NCBI RefSeq assembly: GCF_001654855.1 | Contig: NZ_LXEN01000074.1 | Coordinates: forward strand, 1-40,358 | From: Proteus myxofaciens ATCC 19692 | GTDB taxonomy: Bacteria; Pseudomonadota; Gammaproteobacteria; Enterobacterales; Enterobacteriaceae | Length of the DNA: 40,358 nt | Reading direction: 5' to 3' | Shown: positions 32,130 to 40,358 of the stretch, piece by piece | How the letters are laid out: the number at the start of each line of letters is the position of its first letter | Numbering within the stretch: the stretch's first letter is position 1 | Notes under the pieces: generated by a model | The model's database searches: none | Told to the model about the DNA's origin: nothing | The model's input: only the letters and a program-made list of their open reading frames with translations | Translations under genes and position numbers: made by a program

Positions 32130-34172
32130 ATGTCAAATCCATTACTTAATACTACAGGACTACCTGCATTCTCACATATCAAACCAGAACATGTTGTCCC
32201 TGCACTACAAGAAGTGTTAGCAAGTTATCGTGATACCGTTGAAAATTTATTAGCTGAAAATGCTCAGTTTAATTGGGATAACCTTTGCCAACCACTAGCG
32301 GAAGCAGGTGATAAACTATCTCGTGTTTGGTCTCCTGTTAGCCATTTAAATTCAGTCAAAAATAGTGCTGAACTTCGTGAAGCTTATGAGCAAAGTTTGC
32401 CGTTATTATCTGAATTTAGTACATGGATGGGGCAACATGAAGGTTTATATCAAGCCTATAAATCAATCAAAGAAAGTGCTGATTTTAATACGTTGACTCA
32501 ACCACAAAAAAAAGCAGTTGAAAATGCACTGCGTGACTTTGAATTATCAGGTATTGGCTTACCAAAAGAAAAACAACAGCGTTTTGGCGAAATTAGCGCC
32601 CGTATGTCTGAATTAAGCGCAAAATTTGGTAATAACGTATTAGATGCAACAATGGGTTGGTCTAAGCTAATTACCGATGTAAATGATTTATCCGGCATGC
32701 CACAAAGTGCTATTGATGCGGCTAAAGCCACAGCACAAGCAAAAGAACAAGAAGGTTATTTGTTAACGCTTGATATGCCAAGCTATTTACCGGTTATGAC
32801 TTATGCCGATAATCGCGAGCTTAGAAAAGAAATGAGCATCGCTTATAGTACTCGTGCATCAGACCAAGGTCCTAATGCAGGTGAGTGGGATAATAGCGAT
32901 ATCATGGCTGAAATCCTTGCTTTACGCCACGAATTAGCTGAACTTCTTGGTTTTAAAAACTTTGCTGAGAAATCACTAGCAACTAAAATGGCAGAGTCAC
33001 CAGAGCAAGTCCTTAGCTTCTTAACTGATTTAGCAACTCGTGCCCATCCTCAAGGTGAAGAAGAGTTAGCACAATTAACGCAATTTGCGAAAGAGCATCA
33101 TGGTGTTGATAAATTAGAGCCTTGGGATCTTGCTTATTACAGTGAAAAACAAAAACAGCACCTCTTTTCTATTGATGATGAACAACTTCGCCCTTATTTC
33201 CCTGAACATCGTGCATTATCAGGCTTAATTGAAGTTGTACATCGTATCTATGGATTAACCGCAAACGAGCGTCATGATGTAGAAACATGGCATGATGATG
33301 TGCGTTTCTTTGAACTTTATGATGATGTAGGCGAATTACGCGGTAGTTTCTATCTTGACCTCTATGCTCGTGAACATAAGCGTGGTGGTGCTTGGATGGA
33401 TGATTGCATTGGAAGAATGCGCCATGCTGATGGTTCACTACAAACCCCTGTTGCTTATCTCACCTGTAATTTCAATAAACCTGTCGGCGATAAACCGGCT
33501 CTCTTTACCCACAATGAAGTTGTGACTCTTTTCCATGAATTTGGTCATGGTTTGCATCATATGCTAACGCAAATTGATACTGCTGATGTCGCGGGTATTA
33601 ATGGTGTGCCTTGGGATGCTGTTGAATTACCAAGTCAATTTATGGAAAACTGGTGCTGGGAACCTGAAGCATTAGCTTTTATTTCAGGTCATTACGAAAC
33701 AGATGAGCCATTACCACAAGCAATGCTTGATAATATGTTGATGGCAAAAAATTATCAGTCTGCCATGTTTGTACTACGTCAATTAGAGTTTGGGTTGTTT
33801 GATTTCCGCTTACATGCTGAATACAATCCAGCGAAAGGCCCACGCGTTATGGATATCTTAAATAGCGTAAAAGAAAAAGTATCTGTCGTTCCATCAACAC
33901 CTTGGGCTCGATTCCCACACGCCTTTAGTCATATCTTTGCCGGAGGCTATGCCGCAGGTTACTACAGCTATTTATGGGCTGATGTGTTAGCCGCTGATGC
34001 GTTCTCTCGCTTCTCAGAAGAAGGTATCTTTAGCCGTGAAACAGGCCAATCATTCTTAGATAACATCTTAACTCGCGGTGGTTCAGAAGAGCCTATGGAA
34101 CTCTTTAAACGCTTCCGTGGTCGTGAGCCAGAAATTGATGCCATGCTCAAAGGCTATGGTATTAAAGGCTAA
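32130..34172 (+). CDS. prlC: Oligopeptidase A
   Basis: A cytoplasmic M3 zinc metallopeptidase of 680 residues, the same length as E. coli PrlC/OpdA, which degrades oligopeptides including cleaved signal peptides. The zinc motif HEFGH begins at residue 469 (LFHEFGHGLHHM) and the downstream Glu ligand lies in ELPSQFMENWCWEPE. The start at 32130 (MSNPLLNT) is chosen over 32100 because it matches the known N-terminus and has AGGATG seven bases upstream. It is followed three bases later by rsmJ, as in E. coli. Confidence 0.95.
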   Translation: MSNPLLNTTGLPAFSHIKPEHVVPALQEVLASYRDTVENLLAENAQFNWDNLCQPLAEAGDKLSRVWSPVSHLNSVKNSAELREAYEQSLPLLSEFSTWMGQHEGLYQAYKSIKESADFNTLTQPQKKAVENALRDFELSGIGLPKEKQQRFGEISARMSELSAKFGNNVLDATMGWSKLITDVNDLSGMPQSAIDAAKATAQAKEQEGYLLTLDMPSYLPVMTYADNRELRKEMSIAYSTRASDQGPNAGEWDNSDIMAEILALRHELAELLGFKNFAEKSLATKMAESPEQVLSFLTDLATRAHPQGEEELAQLTQFAKEHHGVDKLEPWDLAYYSEKQKQHLFSIDDEQLRPYFPEHRALSGLIEVVHRIYGLTANERHDVETWHDDVRFFELYDDVGELRGSFYLDLYAREHKRGGAWMDDCIGRMRHADGSLQTPVAYLTCNFNKPVGDKPALFTHNEVVTLFHEFGHGLHHMLTQIDTADVAGINGVPWDAVELPSQFMENWCWEPEALAFISGHYETDEPLPQAMLDNMLMAKNYQSAMFVLRQLEFGLFDFRLHAEYNPAKGPRVMDILNSVKEKVSVVPSTPWARFPHAFSHIFAGGYAAGYYSYLWADVLAADAFSRFSEEGIFSRETGQSFLDNILTRGGSEEPMELFKRFRGREPEIDAMLKGYGIKG

Positions 34173-34175
34173 TCT

Positions 34176-34922
34176 GTGAATATATGTTTAATTTGTGAAG
34201 AAGGTGCTGATAGCAGCACCTTATCTTCTCTCGCTGAGCGCTGGAGCTTAGTTCACGACGATAGCCAAACAATGGCATTAGTATTAACGCCAACGCATCT
34301 TGAATTAAGAAAGCAAGATGAGCCAAAGCTGGGCGGTATTTTTGTGGATTTTGTTGCGGGAACTATGGCACATCGACGAAAATTTGGCGGAGGTCGTGGT
34401 GAGGCTGTTGCAAAAGCGATAGGTATTAAAAAAGATTATCTCCCTGATGTTGTTGATGCGACAGCAGGATTAGGCCGTGATGCCTTTGTATTAGCGTCTA
34501 TTGGTTGTAACGTCAGAATGGTTGAGCGCCATCCTGTCGTTGCTGCTCTTCTTGAAGATGGTCTTAAGCGTGCTTATGCTGACGCGGATATTGGCTCGTG
34601 GATGCAAGAGCGCATGACACTCATTCACGCTTCATCTATTCAAGCATTGAGTGACATCACGCCAGCCCCTGATGTTGTCTACCTTGATCCTATGTACCCA
34701 CATAAAACCAAAAGTGCATTAGTTAAAAAAGAGATGCGTGTTTTCCAATCGTTAGTGGGTGCTGATGAGGATGCTGATTCATTACTTCAACCGGCAATAG
34801 CGCTAGCGAAAAAACGGGTTGTTGTTAAGCGACCTGATTATGCAGAGCCTCTCGATAACCAGGCTGCACATGCGAGTGTAACCACCAAAAATCATCGTTT
34901 TGATATTTACCCTTGCCTATAA
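34176..34922 (+). CDS. rsmJ: 16S rRNA (guanine-1516-N2)-methyltransferase
   Basis: A 248-residue SAM-dependent methyltransferase (YhiQ) for m2G1516 of 16S rRNA. Motif I is [17 protein letters not shown] near 98-115, followed by the acidic MVERHP; the catalytic loop is YLDPMYPHK near 173-181; the family block [19 protein letters not shown] sits at about 70-88. The start is GTG three bases after the prlC stop, so it is translated in the prlC operon. A hairpin terminator follows. Confidence 0.93.
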   Translation: MNICLICEEGADSSTLSSLAERWSLVHDDSQTMALVLTPTHLELRKQDEPKLGGIFVDFVAGTMAHRRKFGGGRGEAVAKAIGIKKDYLPDVVDATAGLGRDAFVLASIGCNVRMVERHPVVAALLEDGLKRAYADADIGSWMQERMTLIHASSIQALSDITPAPDVVYLDPMYPHKTKSALVKKEMRVFQSLVGADEDADSLLQPAIALAKKRVVVKRPDYAEPLDNQAAHASVTTKNHRFDIYPCL

Positions 34923-34926
34923 AAAT

Positions 34927-34956
34927 AAAGAGAGGGGATTTTATCCCCTTCTCTTT
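34927..34956. terminator. Bidirectional terminator between rsmJ and the SDR gene
   Basis: AAAGAGAGGGGAT (34927-34939) pairs with ATCCCCTTCTCTTT (34943-34956) apart from a small internal mismatch, with A- and T-rich flanks on both sides. It serves the two convergent genes. Confidence 0.8.
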
Positions 34957-34997
34957 GCCACATTACTGCCACTACTTTTTTTGATGTATACATCTTT

Positions 34998-35747
34998 TTA
35001 TTGGATAGTGTATCCACCATCGATAACAAGGTTATGACCATTTATCATATCAGAAGCATGACTTGCTAAAAAAACAGCTGCTGCTGCAATTTCTTCTGGT
35101 TCAGCGAAGCGTCTAGCTGGAATTTGTTCTTTCATTTTTTCGCCTTTTTCACCTTCCCATGCTTGCTTACCTAAATCGGTCATCACAATTGTGGGTGAAA
35201 TCGCATTAATTTGTAATCCTTTGGGTCCCCATTCTAACGCTAAAACCTTTGTCATATTAATCACCGCGGCTTTGCTTGCACAATAGGCAATATGTTCAGG
35301 TAGTGCGACAACACCAGCTTGTGAGGCTAAGTTAATTATTTTACCTTGTCCTCTTTGCAACATATGTCGTCCAACTTCCTGACATAGCAAGAAAGTTCCT
35401 GTTAGATTAACTAATAGCGTTTTATTCCAATCATCAAGGGAAAGTGATTCAGCTGGTGCCAGTGCCACAATACCTGCACAATTTATCAAAATATCAATGC
35501 GATCAAATTCTTCGATAGCGCTATTTACAGCACGTTTGACTGAATCTGTACTGGTTACATCACAAGTAATACCAACGGCATTATTAAGGCGTTGGGCGAC
35601 TTGCTCTACCTGTTCTGATCTATCGAGTAATGCGACTTTAGCCCCTTTTTCAATAAACATTTTCGCAATAGATAAACCAATTCCCGCAGCACCACCTGTA
35701 ATAACGGCGACTTTGTTTTGGAGTGTAAAATCGATTTGAGTTGTCAT
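34998..35747 (-). CDS. Short-chain dehydrogenase/reductase (SDR family)
   Basis: A 249-residue classical SDR, an NAD(P)-dependent oxidoreductase. The cofactor motif is TGGAAGIG (17-24), followed by acidic D42 after the second strand (ALLDRS), which favours NAD. NCAG is at 89-92, N114 is in place, and the catalytic S142, Y155 and K159 (YCASK) are present. The C-terminus ends VIDGGYTIQ. It resembles polyol dehydrogenases of the GolD/threitol dehydrogenase type, but the substrate cannot be fixed. It stands alone with no sugar genes beside it. Confidence 0.85.
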   Translation of the reverse strand: MTTQIDFTLQNKVAVITGGAAGIGLSIAKMFIEKGAKVALLDRSEQVEQVAQRLNNAVGITCDVTSTDSVKRAVNSAIEEFDRIDILINCAGIVALAPAESLSLDDWNKTLLVNLTGTFLLCQEVGRHMLQRGQGKIINLASQAGVVALPEHIAYCASKAAVINMTKVLALEWGPKGLQINAISPTIVMTDLGKQAWEGEKGEKMKEQIPARRFAEPEEIAAAAVFLASHASDMINGHNLVIDGGYTIQ

Positions 35748-35835
35748 ACATTCTCCGCGATAGCATTGCTTGTAACTTTTTTAAAAGTGATACATTAAGC
35801 ATAGCAGATAGGAAAATATGACGAAAATAAGAATG

Positions 35836-35862
35836 AAAAAACGGGTACGAAGTAAGTACCCG
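35836..35862 (-). terminator. Intrinsic terminator of gdhA
   Basis: CGGGTAC (35842-35848) pairs with GTACCCG (35856-35862), and on the minus strand the stem is followed by six T (35836-35841). It lies about 20 bases after the gdhA stop. Confidence 0.88.
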
Positions 35863-35880
35863 CTTAACAAAGAGTAAGTG

Positions 35881-37221
35881 TTATAGTACGCCTTGCGCTA
35901 ACATTGCATCAGCCACTTTTACAAAACCAGCGATGTTGGCACCTTGAATATAATTAGTTTGTTTACCTTCACCACCATAATTAACGCAAGCATGGTGAAT
36001 ATCAAGCATAATGTGGTGTAAGCGTGCATCTACTTTTTCTGCTTTCCAGCTTAAACGGGCGGCATTTTGCGCCATTTCAAGCCCTGATGTTGCCACACCA
36101 CCAGCATTCGCAGCTTTACCTGGAGCAAAGAGAACACCAGCCTCAATAAATGCATCGGTTGCTGCGATTGTTGTTGGCATATTGGCGCCTTCTGCAACCG
36201 CTTTAACGCCATTTTTGATAAGCATATTAGCTGCCTCAAGATCTAACTCATTTTGTGTCGCACAAGGTAATGCGATATCAACAGGTACAGCCCAGGGTTG
36301 TTGCCCTTCAAGATAAGTTAAGCCAAACTCTTTAGCGTACTCTTCAACACGACCATAATTATTTTTTATTTCGCTTAAACGCGCGAGTTTTTCTGTTGTG
36401 AAGCCTGTTTCATCAACAACAGTACCGCCAGAGTCAGAAGCAGTTACCACTTTAGCACCTAGCTCTAAACATTTTTCAATAGTAAATTGAGCCACGTTAC
36501 CCGCACCAGAAACAGCAACACGCATGCCATCAAATGATAAGCCATGGCGTTTTAACATTGCGCTAGTGAAATAGACTAATCCATAACCCGTTGCTTCAGG
36601 GCGGATTAAGCTACCACCAAAAGAAAGGCCTTTACCAGTAAATACACATTCATTGCTGTTTGATAATTTTTTCATCATACCCGCCATAAAGCCGACTTCA
36701 CGACCTCCAACTCCAATATCTCCAGCAGGAACATCGGTATCAGCCCCTAAATGACGATAAAGCTCAGTCATTAATGCTTGGCAAAAACGCATCACTTCAC
36801 TGTGGCTTTTTCCTTTAGGGTTAAAATCAGAACCGCCTTTAGCACCACCCATTGGTAGTGTTGTTAACGCATTTTTAAAGGTTTGTTCAAAGCCTAAGAA
36901 TTTTAGAATAGAAAGATTAACAGAAGGGTGAAAACGCATTCCCCCTTTGTATGGACCGATTGCTGAGCTAAATTGTACACGCCATGCACGATTAACTTGT
37001 ACTTGCCCTTTATCATCTAACCAACAAACACGAAATTGAATAACTCGCTCAGGTTCAACTAAACGCTCAAGCAGTGATTGTTCACGATATTTAGGGTTCT
37101 TTTCTAAAAAAGGCCATAATGTCGTCAATACTTCACGTACAGCTTGATGGTACTCAGGTTGGTTAGCGTTATGTTTTTCCACTTCGTCTAAAAACGAAGA
37201 TAATGAGCCAGATATATTCAT
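35881..37221 (-). CDS. gdhA: NADP-specific glutamate dehydrogenase
   Basis: A 446-residue hexameric enzyme (E. coli 447) that makes glutamate from 2-oxoglutarate and ammonia. It follows E. coli GdhA along its whole length: GPYKGGMRFHPSVNLSILKF, then the active-site Lys in LPMGGAKGGSDF, TDVPAGDIGVGGREVG, and the NADP-fold motif VSGAGNVAQF. AAGGAA lies seven bases before the ATG. Tandem terminators upstream separate it from uspA, so it has its own promoter. Confidence 0.97.
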   Translation of the reverse strand: MNISGSLSSFLDEVEKHNANQPEYHQAVREVLTTLWPFLEKNPKYREQSLLERLVEPERVIQFRVCWLDDKGQVQVNRAWRVQFSSAIGPYKGGMRFHPSVNLSILKFLGFEQTFKNALTTLPMGGAKGGSDFNPKGKSHSEVMRFCQALMTELYRHLGADTDVPAGDIGVGGREVGFMAGMMKKLSNSNECVFTGKGLSFGGSLIRPEATGYGLVYFTSAMLKRHGLSFDGMRVAVSGAGNVAQFTIEKCLELGAKVVTASDSGGTVVDETGFTTEKLARLSEIKNNYGRVEEYAKEFGLTYLEGQQPWAVPVDIALPCATQNELDLEAANMLIKNGVKAVAEGANMPTTIAATDAFIEAGVLFAPGKAANAGGVATSGLEMAQNAARLSWKAEKVDARLHHIMLDIHHACVNYGGEGKQTNYIQGANIAGFVKVADAMLAQGVL

Positions 37222-37367
37222 TGAACTATTCCTTTATCTAGTGTGATAGTGATTTAACCTCATTTATTCAGACTTTTTTTTGATTTTTTGAGGTTGATAT
37301 TGTTTTGCCTCTTGAATATATCATTAAAATGTATTCACACTTCAAGACATTTTTTTCATAATTAGAC

Positions 37368-37390
37368 AAAAAAAAAAGCTTGACCAGCTT
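37368..37390 (-). terminator. Weak second terminator after uspA
   Basis: AAGCT (37376-37380) and AGCTT (37386-37390) pair around TGACC; on the minus strand a run of about ten T follows (37368-37377). Short stem, so a backup to the stronger terminator at 37419-37448. Confidence 0.5.
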
Positions 37391-37418
37391 GAAGCGTTTT
37401 TAAAATAGGAATTTCAGA

Positions 37419-37448
37419 TAAAAAAATACCTGCATTAAGCAGGTATTT
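37419..37448 (-). terminator. Intrinsic terminator of uspA
   Basis: AAATACCTGC (37424-37433) pairs perfectly with GCAGGTATTT (37439-37448) around ATTAA, with a T run on the minus strand. It is 20 bases past the uspA stop. Confidence 0.88.
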
Positions 37449-37467
37449 GTATTCTAAGTCAGGTTAA

Positions 37468-37902
37468 TTATTCTTCTTCGTCTTTCAGAGGAACAATCAA
37501 CATATCAACGTGAACAGTATTGATGAGCTGGCGAGCAGATGACATCAATTTGCTCCAGAAATCTTGGTGATGACCACAGACAACCAAGTCCATGTCATAC
37601 TTTTTAATTGCATCAACAAGAACCTGTCCAAGATCACCGCTACCACTTAATGTTTCTTGGATAACATAGCCAGAATTATCAGACAAATCTTTTAATGCAT
37701 TACGGGTTTCATCAGTAATACGCTGTTGCATATCACCTAAATTGACATCAATTAATCCGGTGTAAAGATCGGAATAGTTAACATCAACGTGAATTAAGGA
37801 AACTTTGGCATTATAGGGTTTTGCCATAGATACAGCTTTCTGTACCAAGACGTTACTCTCAGGGGATAAATCAACGGCCACTAGAATATGCTTATAAGCC
37901 AT
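37468..37902 (-). CDS. uspA: Universal stress protein A
   Basis: A 144-residue cytoplasmic Usp-fold protein, same length as E. coli UspA, made under starvation and other stress. It opens [40 protein letters not shown] and [20 protein letters not shown] follow the UspA pattern rather than that of ATP-binding Usp proteins, which carry G-2x-G-9x-G-S/T. It is divergent from uspB, as in E. coli. Confidence 0.95.
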   Translation of the reverse strand: MAYKHILVAVDLSPESNVLVQKAVSMAKPYNAKVSLIHVDVNYSDLYTGLIDVNLGDMQQRITDETRNALKDLSDNSGYVIQETLSGSGDLGQVLVDAIKKYDMDLVVCGHHQDFWSKLMSSARQLINTVHVDMLIVPLKDEEE

Positions 37903-38309
37903 CGTGAACTCCTTCCATAAGCTGATTAATTGATTGGTAAAGGCAAATGCGCCTATATCCTTTAGATTAAATATAACGTTTTAAGATGAAAATTAGATGC
38001 CACCTTGATCACAACTTAATACAATTATCATTAAGAAATCATCTATCAGTAACAAACAATATACTACATTTTATATTAGAGCGATGTAACACATCTACAA
38101 GATCAACATAATAATGATTATTTAGTATAAAAAATAATAAAAACACCCTTTTAGAGTTATTTTTTGGCCCTTTTTTGGAAAAAAGAGAACAAGTTAAGCA
38201 AGTGACTTTTATTTATTGATGAGTTTCACCTAAACTAAATAAGAGAAAAAGTAACCTTCTTTGGTCAAGGTTTTCTCATCTCAGAATCAATTATTCTAGG
38301 GAGGGGACT
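37903..38309. other. Divergent promoter region uspA/uspB
   Basis: 407 AT-rich bases without a gene. CTAAACT near 38230-38236 is like the -10 of RpoS promoters, and E. coli uspB depends on RpoS, so it may be the uspB promoter. A small hairpin TTTTTTGGAAAAAA lies near 38170-38185. I see no clear -10/-35 pair for uspA. Confidence 0.45.
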
Positions 38310-38642
38310 ATGGTTAGTGTCATTGTCATCTTTTGGGCATTATGCATTCTTTGCTTGATTAATATGATGCGTTATTTCTCATCTATTCGCGTTCTATTAA
38401 CTATATTACGCCAATCAGATCCTTTGCTATACCAGGCTGTCGATGGTAATGGCTTTTTTACTTTTCATGGCCAATTTTCAAAGCAACTTCGTCTTATTCG
38501 CTATATTAATCAGCGCCAATTTATCCATCATCATAACCCTGAAGTTATTATGCGTTGCGAGCGAATTTATCGACAATTTTATCTCATTAGCCGTTTCTGT
38601 ATACTTGTTATCGCAAGCATTATCGCCATGCTGTTTTGGTGA
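38310..38642 (+). CDS. uspB: Universal stress protein B
   Basis: A 110-residue inner-membrane protein (E. coli 111) with two hydrophobic helices, at residues 3-20 (VIVIFWALCILCLINMM) and at the C-terminus (FCILVIASIIAMLFW). The middle is basic and follows the UspB pattern: LRQSDPLLYQAVDGNGFF and GQFSKQLRLIRYI. In E. coli its loss causes ethanol sensitivity in stationary phase. GGGAGGGG gives a strong ribosome site. It lies between uspA and pitA, the conserved enterobacterial order. Confidence 0.95.
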   Translation: MVSVIVIFWALCILCLINMMRYFSSIRVLLTILRQSDPLLYQAVDGNGFFTFHGQFSKQLRLIRYINQRQFIHHHNPEVIMRCERIYRQFYLISRFCILVIASIIAMLFW

Positions 38643-38664
38643 AATAAAGAAATGGGTATACAAA

Positions 38665-38689
38665 AAACGGTGACATAAAGTCACCGTTT
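38665..38689. terminator. Bidirectional terminator uspB/pitA
   Basis: AAACGGTGAC (38665-38674) and GTCACCGTTT (38680-38689) pair perfectly around ATAAA, with A-rich DNA to the left and T within the right arm. It ends both convergent genes. Confidence 0.85.
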
Positions 38690-38726
38690 CTAAATACAGT
38701 TAAATACTACTTGTTATTAGTATTGA

Positions 38727-40220
38727 CTAATGACTTACCAAGAGTGATAAGGATATCCAATAAAGTACACCTGATAGCGCGATACTAACTGGTAATGTTA
38801 AGATCCACGCGAGCGCAATGTTTTTCACTGTTTTCGTTTGAACCCCACCACCATCAACAATCATTGTCCCTGCTACCGCAGAAGAGAGTACCTGAGTTGT
38901 TGAGACTGGCATACCGGTATAACTTGCGACACCAATGGAGACAGCAGCAGTCACCTGAGCTGATACACCTTGAGCATAAGTCATGCCTTTCTTACCAATT
39001 TTCTCACCAATAGTAACAGCAACACGCTTCCAACCTACCATCGTACCGATTGATAGAGCTAATGCGACAGAAACAATAATCCAGATAGGTGCATACTCAA
39101 CGGTATTGAGTAAATCACGGCTCAATGTTTTTAAGAATCGAGCATCTTGAGAACTGGTTTCTGGTAACTTAGCGACTTCAGTTGCGGTATCAGCAATGCA
39201 CATCAGTAAACGACGCATATGTGCACGTTGGTCTGCATCTAGCTCATCATACGAGCTAATATTTGCGAGCAAATGTTCTGCTTGATTAAGTACAATAGGT
39301 GTTCTTGCGCTATTACAGTGGAATTCACTATCAATAGCTTCTGCTTCTGACGATGGCGTATTTTCTATCGCATGTTGTAAAGCAGGTGCGTGTTTCTCAT
39401 AATATTGTTGTAAATGGACAACGGCATCATGAGTTTTAGTGATATCGTACCCACTTGCATTCATATTGACGACGAAACCAGCAGGCGCCACGCCAATTAA
39501 TACAAGCATAATCAGACCAATGCCTTTCTGACCATCATTTGCACCATGAGAGAAGCTTACCCCTACCGCAGATAAAATCAGTGCAGTACGAGTCCAAAAT
39601 GGCGGTTTACGTTTGCCATCTTTTTTCTCACGTTCAGCAGGTGTTAAATGAATACGACGACGTTTTTTCGTGCCACTCCAGTAACGGCGTAACAAGAAAA
39701 TCATCGCTCCTGCAATCACCAAACCAATAATAGGTGAAAGGATCAGAGAGAGGAAGATACTAATCATTTTAGGAATATTTAATGCATCAACAATAGACGA
39801 ATCTGTCACGATAGCATTAGTTAAACCTATACCAATGATAGCACCGATAAGGGTATGTGAGCTGGATGCTGGTATACCAAAATACCATGTACCTAAATTC
39901 CAGATAATGGCGGCTAACAGCAATGAGAAAACCATGGCAAGGCCATGTGCAGAGCTCACATTAAGCAAAAGATCTGTCGGTAGCAAATGAACAATAGCAT
40001 AAGCTACGCTCAATCCACCAAGCAAAACTCCGAGGAAGTTAAACACACCCGCCATCACGACCGCAAATTGCGCACGCATTGCACGAGTATAAATAACAGT
40101 TGCTACCGCATTCGCGGTATCATGGAAGCCGTTAATAGCTTCGTAAAATAGCACAAAAATAAGTGCTAAAACCAACATTAAACCTGTATGAAATTCCAGG
40201 CCAGTAAACAAATGTAGCAT
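38727..40220 (-). CDS. pitA: Low-affinity inorganic phosphate transporter PitA
   Basis: An inner-membrane metal-phosphate:H+ symporter of 497 residues (E. coli 499). The start at 40220 ([13 protein letters not shown]) matches E. coli; an upstream TTG at 40271 in the same frame would add 17 residues without support. The twin PiT signatures are present: [18 protein letters not shown] with [11 protein letters not shown] near the N-terminus, and [12 protein letters not shown] with [14 protein letters not shown] near the C-terminus. The last has Gln where E. coli has His (STTH). The central loop (about 285-390) is variable. The usual neighbour uspB is present. Confidence 0.95.
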   Translation of the reverse strand: MLHLFTGLEFHTGLMLVLALIFVLFYEAINGFHDTANAVATVIYTRAMRAQFAVVMAGVFNFLGVLLGGLSVAYAIVHLLPTDLLLNVSSAHGLAMVFSLLLAAIIWNLGTWYFGIPASSSHTLIGAIIGIGLTNAIVTDSSIVDALNIPKMISIFLSLILSPIIGLVIAGAMIFLLRRYWSGTKKRRRIHLTPAEREKKDGKRKPPFWTRTALILSAVGVSFSHGANDGQKGIGLIMLVLIGVAPAGFVVNMNASGYDITKTHDAVVHLQQYYEKHAPALQHAIENTPSSEAEAIDSEFHCNSARTPIVLNQAEHLLANISSYDELDADQRAHMRRLLMCIADTATEVAKLPETSSQDARFLKTLSRDLLNTVEYAPIWIIVSVALALSIGTMVGWKRVAVTIGEKIGKKGMTYAQGVSAQVTAAVSIGVASYTGMPVSTTQVLSSAVAGTMIVDGGGVQTKTVKNIALAWILTLPVSIALSGVLYWISLSLLVSH

Positions 40221-40358
40221 AGACGTTAAGCCAGTTAGTTGGACATGAACGCGGCGCATTATCATGGACAAATGCGAACGGTGGAAGCAAAATTTAACCT
40301 TTTTTTGATTTCGTAACAGACAAATATAGAGTATTTATCTAATAAAACTTTATATATC
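40221..40358. other. Upstream region of pitA, to window edge
   Basis: 138 bases that should hold the pitA promoter and leader. The ribosome site is weak (GGCTTAACGTCT before the ATG). No other gene or hairpin is clear. Confidence 0.4.

Noticed and set aside
40221-40271. TTG start that would add 17 residues to PitA
   Set aside because: The E. coli protein begins at MLHLF, and the added residues are not a membrane or signal segment.

Overview
The window looks like chromosomal DNA of a low-GC member of the Enterobacterales, most like Proteus or a close relative in the Morganellaceae. The housekeeping blocks (prlC-rsmJ, gdhA, uspA/uspB, pitA, yaiL, fdhF) are typical enterobacterial genes with AT-rich codon use. 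The two-partner secretion system resembles the large FHA/CdiA loci of Proteus. The species is inferred; no 16S or other marker is present.

Layout. 1-1500 (minus): a nuclease-like gene with DUF3427 and DUF3883 domains, followed by a frameshifted gene that runs off the left edge. 1.6-4.0 kb (minus): fdhF, with a sigma-54-type promoter and an upstream palindrome; the active-site residue is Cys rather than Sec. 4.1-5.8 kb (plus): a sodium:amino-acid symporter gene preceded by a short Leu-rich leader peptide and a terminator/antiterminator, which I read as an undescribed attenuator. 5.8-7.2 kb: an AbiEi/AbiEii-type pair whose toxin end abuts an antisense remnant of an RpiR-family regulator. 7.3-9.3 kb: a cold-shock-domain protein, an RluA-family pseudouridine synthase and yaiL. 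9.6-15.5 kb: a trehalose operon (treR, treB, a GH65 phosphorylase, pgmB) that appears to use phosphorolysis instead of TreC hydrolysis.

16.0-31.5 kb: a contact-dependent inhibition (CDI)-type locus. It contains tpsB/cdiB, a very large tpsA/cdiA ending in a deaminase-fold toxin (HAE...CxxC), a SUKH-like immunity gene, then an orphan toxin cassette with a second copy of the VENN pretoxin segment, its probable immunity gene and a second SUKH-like immunity gene. The locus carries four independent signs of decay: an in-frame TGA in the TpsB signal peptide, a deletion scar with frameshift in the TPS secretion domain of TpsA, a one-base frameshift in the orphan toxin, and a 7-bp tandem duplication that changes the end of the second immunity protein.

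31.8-40.4 kb: selC (tRNA-Sec, minus) borders the CDI locus, followed by prlC-rsmJ, an SDR oxidoreductase, gdhA, uspA, uspB and pitA, mostly separated by clear intrinsic terminators.

How the parts work together: TreB would import trehalose as trehalose-6-phosphate, the GH65 enzyme would split it to beta-glucose-1-phosphate and glucose-6-phosphate, and PgmB would convert the former to glucose-6-phosphate, under TreR. The CDI locus would once have exported and delivered a nucleic-acid deaminase to neighbours. As read here it probably keeps immunity but cannot export toxin normally.
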